Shown here: piece by piece, positions 51,968 through 54,543 of the stretch
How the letters are laid out: each line of letters begins with the position of its first letter
Numbering within the stretch: position 1 is the stretch's first letter
NCBI GenBank assembly: GCA_002440765.1
Contig: DJVC01000111.1
Coordinates: 22,608 to 77,150, forward strand
Origin: a bacterium UBP3_UBA6266
GTDB taxonomy: Bacteria; Auribacterota; UBA6266
Length of the DNA stretch: 54,543 nucleotides
Direction: 5' to 3'
Translations under genes and position numbers: made by a program
The notes under the pieces: generated by a model
What the model was told of the DNA's origin: nothing
Seen by the model: only the letters and a program-made list of their open reading frames with translations
Databases searched by the model: none

Positions 51968-52669
51968 ATGAAAATAAAGGAAGCGCTCTGCAGCCTTTCA
52001 TACGGTATGTATATTGTTTCCGCAAAAGACGGGGGGAAACTAAATGGGCAGATTGCCAATGTCGGCGGCCAAATGGTTAATAATCCGCCTGTTCTGGGTG
52101 TTTGCCTTAACACGGTCAACCTGACCTGCGGCATGATTTCAAATACCGGCAGGTTTTCCATTTCGGTTCTTGAAGACGCCACCCCTCTGCAATTCATAGG
52201 GAAATTCGGTTTCAGGTCAGGACGTGACATAGATAAATTTTCGGATACGGAACATTTCATCTCTGAAAAAACCGGCCTGCCGATAGTGACCGAAAACTGT
52301 ATTTCATATTTTGAGTGCGAGGTTCAACAGAAGATCAGCATCATGCACTACATATTCTTCGTAGCAAAGATAGTAAATGCTGATATCTTAGCCGTCGGCA
52401 AGCCTCTTACCTACGCCTGTTATCATGAAATTAAAGGCGGCAAAACCTCAAAGAACGCCCCCACATACACCGCCGAAACAAAAAAACCCGGAGTAAAAGG
52501 AGACAAAATGAAAAAATACAAATGCACGGTATGCGGCTACATATATGACCCGGAAAAAGGAGACCCCGAACACGGCATCAATCCCGAAACAAGTTTCCAG
52601 GATATCCCCGAAGACTGGGTATGCCCCGTGTGCGGAGTCGGGAAAGACCAGTTTGAAGAGGTCTCTTAA
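51968..52669 (+). CDS. hrb: High-molecular-weight rubredoxin (flavin reductase-rubredoxin fusion)
   Basis: A 233-residue fusion. Residues 1-170 are a flavoredoxin/flavin-reductase domain binding FMN ([68 protein letters not shown]). Residues 181-233 are a rubredoxin with [14 protein letters not shown] and [16 protein letters not shown] as Fe ligands. Hrb in Moorella passes electrons from NADH to FprA for NO and oxygen reduction, and fprA follows here without a gap. Before residue 181 there is a strong Shine-Dalgarno sequence and ATG (52508), which could produce free rubredoxin. Start: ATG 51968. Confidence 0.93.
   Translation: MKIKEALCSLSYGMYIVSAKDGGKLNGQIANVGGQMVNNPPVLGVCLNTVNLTCGMISNTGRFSISVLEDATPLQFIGKFGFRSGRDIDKFSDTEHFISEKTGLPIVTENCISYFECEVQQKISIMHYIFFVAKIVNADILAVGKPLTYACYHEIKGGKTSKNAPTYTAETKKPGVKGDKMKKYKCTVCGYIYDPEKGDPEHGINPETSFQDIPEDWVCPVCGVGKDQFEEVS
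52492..52510 (+). promoter_or_regulatory. Internal ribosome-binding site and start within hrb
   Basis: AAAAGGAGACAAAATG lies exactly before the rubredoxin domain of the fusion. The ATG at 52508 is in frame (residue 181) and would give a 53-residue rubredoxin. The site is stronger than that of the full-length gene. Confidence 0.45.
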
Positions 52670-53845
52670 GTGAAATCGATAAAACTCAAAGAAAATATAT
52701 ACTGGGTCGGCGGAATTGACTGGAACTTAAGAAACTTTCACGGTTACATGACCCAACGCGGCTCCACTTACAACGCCTATCTGATAATAGATAAAAAAAT
52801 CACCCTTATCGACACTGTAAAACATTATATGTATGAAGAGATGTTAAGCAGGATATCGGATGTTATAGACCCGAAAAAAATAGATTACGTCATCTCAAAT
52901 CATGTTGAGATGGACCATTCCGGTTCCCTTCCGCGCCTTATCGAACTTGTACCTGATGCAACGGTTATCACATCCGTCCCAGGTGAAAAAGGGCTTAAGG
53001 CGCACTACGGGAAATCATGGAATCTCAAAACCGTCAAAACAGGAGACAAGCTGAATATAGGCACACGGGAGTTGTCTTTTGTAATGGAACAAATGGTTCA
53101 CTGGCCGGATAACATGGCGACTTATTCCGAAAAAGACACTCTGATATTTTCAAACGACGCTTTCGGGCAGCATATAGCTTCCTCGGAACGGCTTGACACC
53201 GAATATCCCTTTGATATATTAATCGAAGAGGCTAAAAAATATTACGCGAATATTGTTCTCCCGTACGGCTCTCAGGTGCAAAACGTACTGGAAACTTTGA
53301 AACCTTTTAAAATCGATATGATTGCCCCAAGCCACGGGATCATATGGACAAAACACATTCCTGAGATCCTAAATGAATATGTCAAATGGGCCGGGAACAA
53401 AACCGAGGAAAAATGCACTATCGTGTATGACACCATGTGGGAATCAACGGAAAAAATAGCCCGCGCCATAAAAAGCGCGTTTGAAAACAAAAATATTAAC
53501 TGTAATATATACAACCTGAAGTTAACTCATATATCGGATATTATGACTGATATTATAACCTCAAAATATATCTGCCTCGGATCCCCCACCCTGAACAACA
53601 ATATTCTGCCGACAGTAAGCTCTTTTCTAACCTACTTTAAAGGCCTTGCCCCCAGGAACCGGACAGCCCTTGCCTTCGGTTCATTCGGCTGGGGAGGGCA
53701 AAGTATAGGAATAATTGAAAACGTTTTTAAAGAGATGGGATTAAACCTGTTAAACGGCGTCAAAATACAATACATACCGAACGAACAAAAGCTTAAACAA
53801 ATAACGGAAGAAGTCCAAAAACAAATCGGAGGTAAACATGGCTAA
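52670..53845 (+). CDS. fprA: A-type flavoprotein FprA (flavodiiron protein)
   Basis: A 391-residue NO/oxygen reductase. Residues 1-245 are a beta-lactamase-like domain with the diiron ligands in [13 protein letters not shown] (HxExDH), further ligands in [26 protein letters not shown] and [11 protein letters not shown]. Residues about 255-391 are a flavodoxin domain with the FMN loop [15 protein letters not shown], and [16 protein letters not shown]. The start is GTG directly after the hrb stop, and the end overlaps rbr by 8 bases. FprA receives electrons from Hrb. Confidence 0.94.
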   Translation: MKSIKLKENIYWVGGIDWNLRNFHGYMTQRGSTYNAYLIIDKKITLIDTVKHYMYEEMLSRISDVIDPKKIDYVISNHVEMDHSGSLPRLIELVPDATVITSVPGEKGLKAHYGKSWNLKTVKTGDKLNIGTRELSFVMEQMVHWPDNMATYSEKDTLIFSNDAFGQHIASSERLDTEYPFDILIEEAKKYYANIVLPYGSQVQNVLETLKPFKIDMIAPSHGIIWTKHIPEILNEYVKWAGNKTEEKCTIVYDTMWESTEKIARAIKSAFENKNINCNIYNLKLTHISDIMTDIITSKYICLGSPTLNNNILPTVSSFLTYFKGLAPRNRTALAFGSFGWGGQSIGIIENVFKEMGLNLLNGVKIQYIPNEQKLKQITEEVQKQIGGKHG

Positions 53846-54437
53846 GAATCTGAAAGGGACCAAAACGGAAAAAAATCTGATAGCTTCATTCGCCGGGGAA
53901 TCACAGGCGAGGAACCGGTACACTTACTACGCTTCCGCGGCGAAGAAAGACGGATACAAGCAGATAGAAGCCATCTTCCAGGAAACAGCGGACAATGAAA
54001 AGGAACACGCAAAACGGTTTTTCAAACTCCTCGTAGACGGGCTCGGAGCCTGCAGTAAACCCTCAACGGCAAAGGTCGAGGCGGAGTACCCTGTTGAACT
54101 GGGGAACACACTTGACAACCTTAAAGCGGCGGCGGCCGGAGAAAATGAAGAACACACAAAATTATATCCCGGGGCCGCAAAGACAGCGGATGAAGAAGGT
54201 TTCCCGGAGATTGCGCACCAATTCAGAAAAATCGCGGAAGTCGAAATAGCGCATGAAAAAAGATACCTTAAGCTGGCCGCAAATATAGAAAACGGCAGGG
54301 TGTTTAAAAAAGAAAAAACTGTAAAATGGAAATGCAGAAACTGCGGATATATCCACGAAGGAACCGAAGCGCTTGAAAAATGTCCTACATGCCTGCATCC
54401 CAAGGATTATTTCGAACTTCAATGCGAGAATTACTAA
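53838..54437 (+). CDS. rbr: Rubrerythrin
   Basis: A 199-residue peroxide reductase of anaerobes. Residues 1-150 form the diiron ferritin-like domain: [55 protein letters not shown] and [16 protein letters not shown] supply the Glu and His ligands. Residues about 160-199 form a rubredoxin-like FeCys4 site ([12 protein letters not shown] ... [15 protein letters not shown]). The length is typical. It overlaps fprA and is the last gene in view of the stress operon. Confidence 0.96.
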   Translation: MAKNLKGTKTEKNLIASFAGESQARNRYTYYASAAKKDGYKQIEAIFQETADNEKEHAKRFFKLLVDGLGACSKPSTAKVEAEYPVELGNTLDNLKAAAAGENEEHTKLYPGAAKTADEEGFPEIAHQFRKIAEVEIAHEKRYLKLAANIENGRVFKKEKTVKWKCRNCGYIHEGTEALEKCPTCLHPKDYFELQCENY

Positions 54438-54543
54438 ACCTTTACAATTTAAGGAAGACCGTTATTCGGCAAAGGTTATCGGGTTTCAGGTCTCTGCGGA
54501 AAACATCCAAAGATAAAATTTTCGCGGAGCTCTGTTTTTGTCT
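54438..54543. other. Right edge, no gene assigned
   Basis: About 100 bases follow rubrerythrin. AAGGAAG near 54450 could be a ribosome-binding site for another operon gene, but no reading frame can be supported before the window ends. Confidence 0.3.

Overview
The window looks like a chromosomal segment of an anaerobic, fermentative, Gram-negative-type bacterium. Evidence for anaerobic life is the [FeFe]-hydrogenase maturase HydE at the left edge, pyrophosphate-dependent phosphofructokinase, lactate dehydrogenase, and at the right end an Rrf2/Hcp/Hrb/FprA/rubrerythrin cassette. A TlpA-like thioredoxin, an AsmA-like protein, secreted proteins and lipoprotein-like proteins suggest two membranes. 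There is no rRNA, tRNA, CRISPR array, phage or transposon. Taxonomy cannot be fixed from this sequence; an uncultured lineage near Omnitrophota or the PVC group is a guess.

Layout. 1-9.4 kb: HydE (partial), a fused PabB-PabC, an NSS sodium symporter, MgtC, an esterase, a YdjM-like membrane protein, a secreted TIM-barrel/CBM9-like protein and a TlpA-like protein. 9.4-9.85 kb: a compact regulatory region with a 52-codon gene behind a terminator-containing leader and two divergent promoters sharing a 10-bp inverted repeat. 9.85-13 kb: an unknown gene, glgC and ldh. 13-20.6 kb: a carbohydrate locus with two LacI-type regulators, two secreted beta-sandwich proteins, a membrane-anchored alpha/alpha-barrel protein and a membrane-anchored TIM-barrel glycosidase-like protein fused to TPRs. 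Two matching LacI-type operators lie just downstream of the -10 boxes of its two promoters. 20.6-30 kb: mnmA, a PTS-EIIA/zinc-ribbon fusion, a ferritin-like protein, lemA-htpX, class II aldolase, an RRM protein, DUF4870 and bioY. 30-35 kb: a translationally coupled pair, a secreted GH9 enzyme and a PilZ-TM-coiled-coil-TIM-barrel protein. 35-45.6 kb: GDYXXLXY/DUF2157 pair, hydrolase, MarR regulator, PPi-PFK, a GT4 glycosyltransferase, glycerate kinase, a His-rich membrane protein and gdhA with an attenuator-like leader. 45.8-54.5 kb: nadE, a large PPDK-N-like protein without the phosphohistidine domain, and the nitrosative/oxidative stress operon.

How it fits together. Central metabolism (PPi-PFK, aldolase, LDH, GlgC, GDH, glycerate kinase) points to sugar fermentation with storage-glucan synthesis. 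The two polysaccharide loci share a beta-sandwich carbohydrate-binding-like module, found four times in the window, and appear controlled by sugar-responsive repressors (LacI) and possibly cyclic-di-GMP (PilZ). The GH9/PilZ pair and the LacI-controlled TIM-TPR/barrel locus are the best candidates for an undescribed system. Several genes (mgtC, nadE, the genes at 9853 and 27324) have a strong promoter whose -10 box ends 5-11 bases before ATG and lack a ribosome-binding site, suggesting leaderless transcripts. Promoters were read by eye against the TTGACA/TATAAT consensus and none is experimentally verified.
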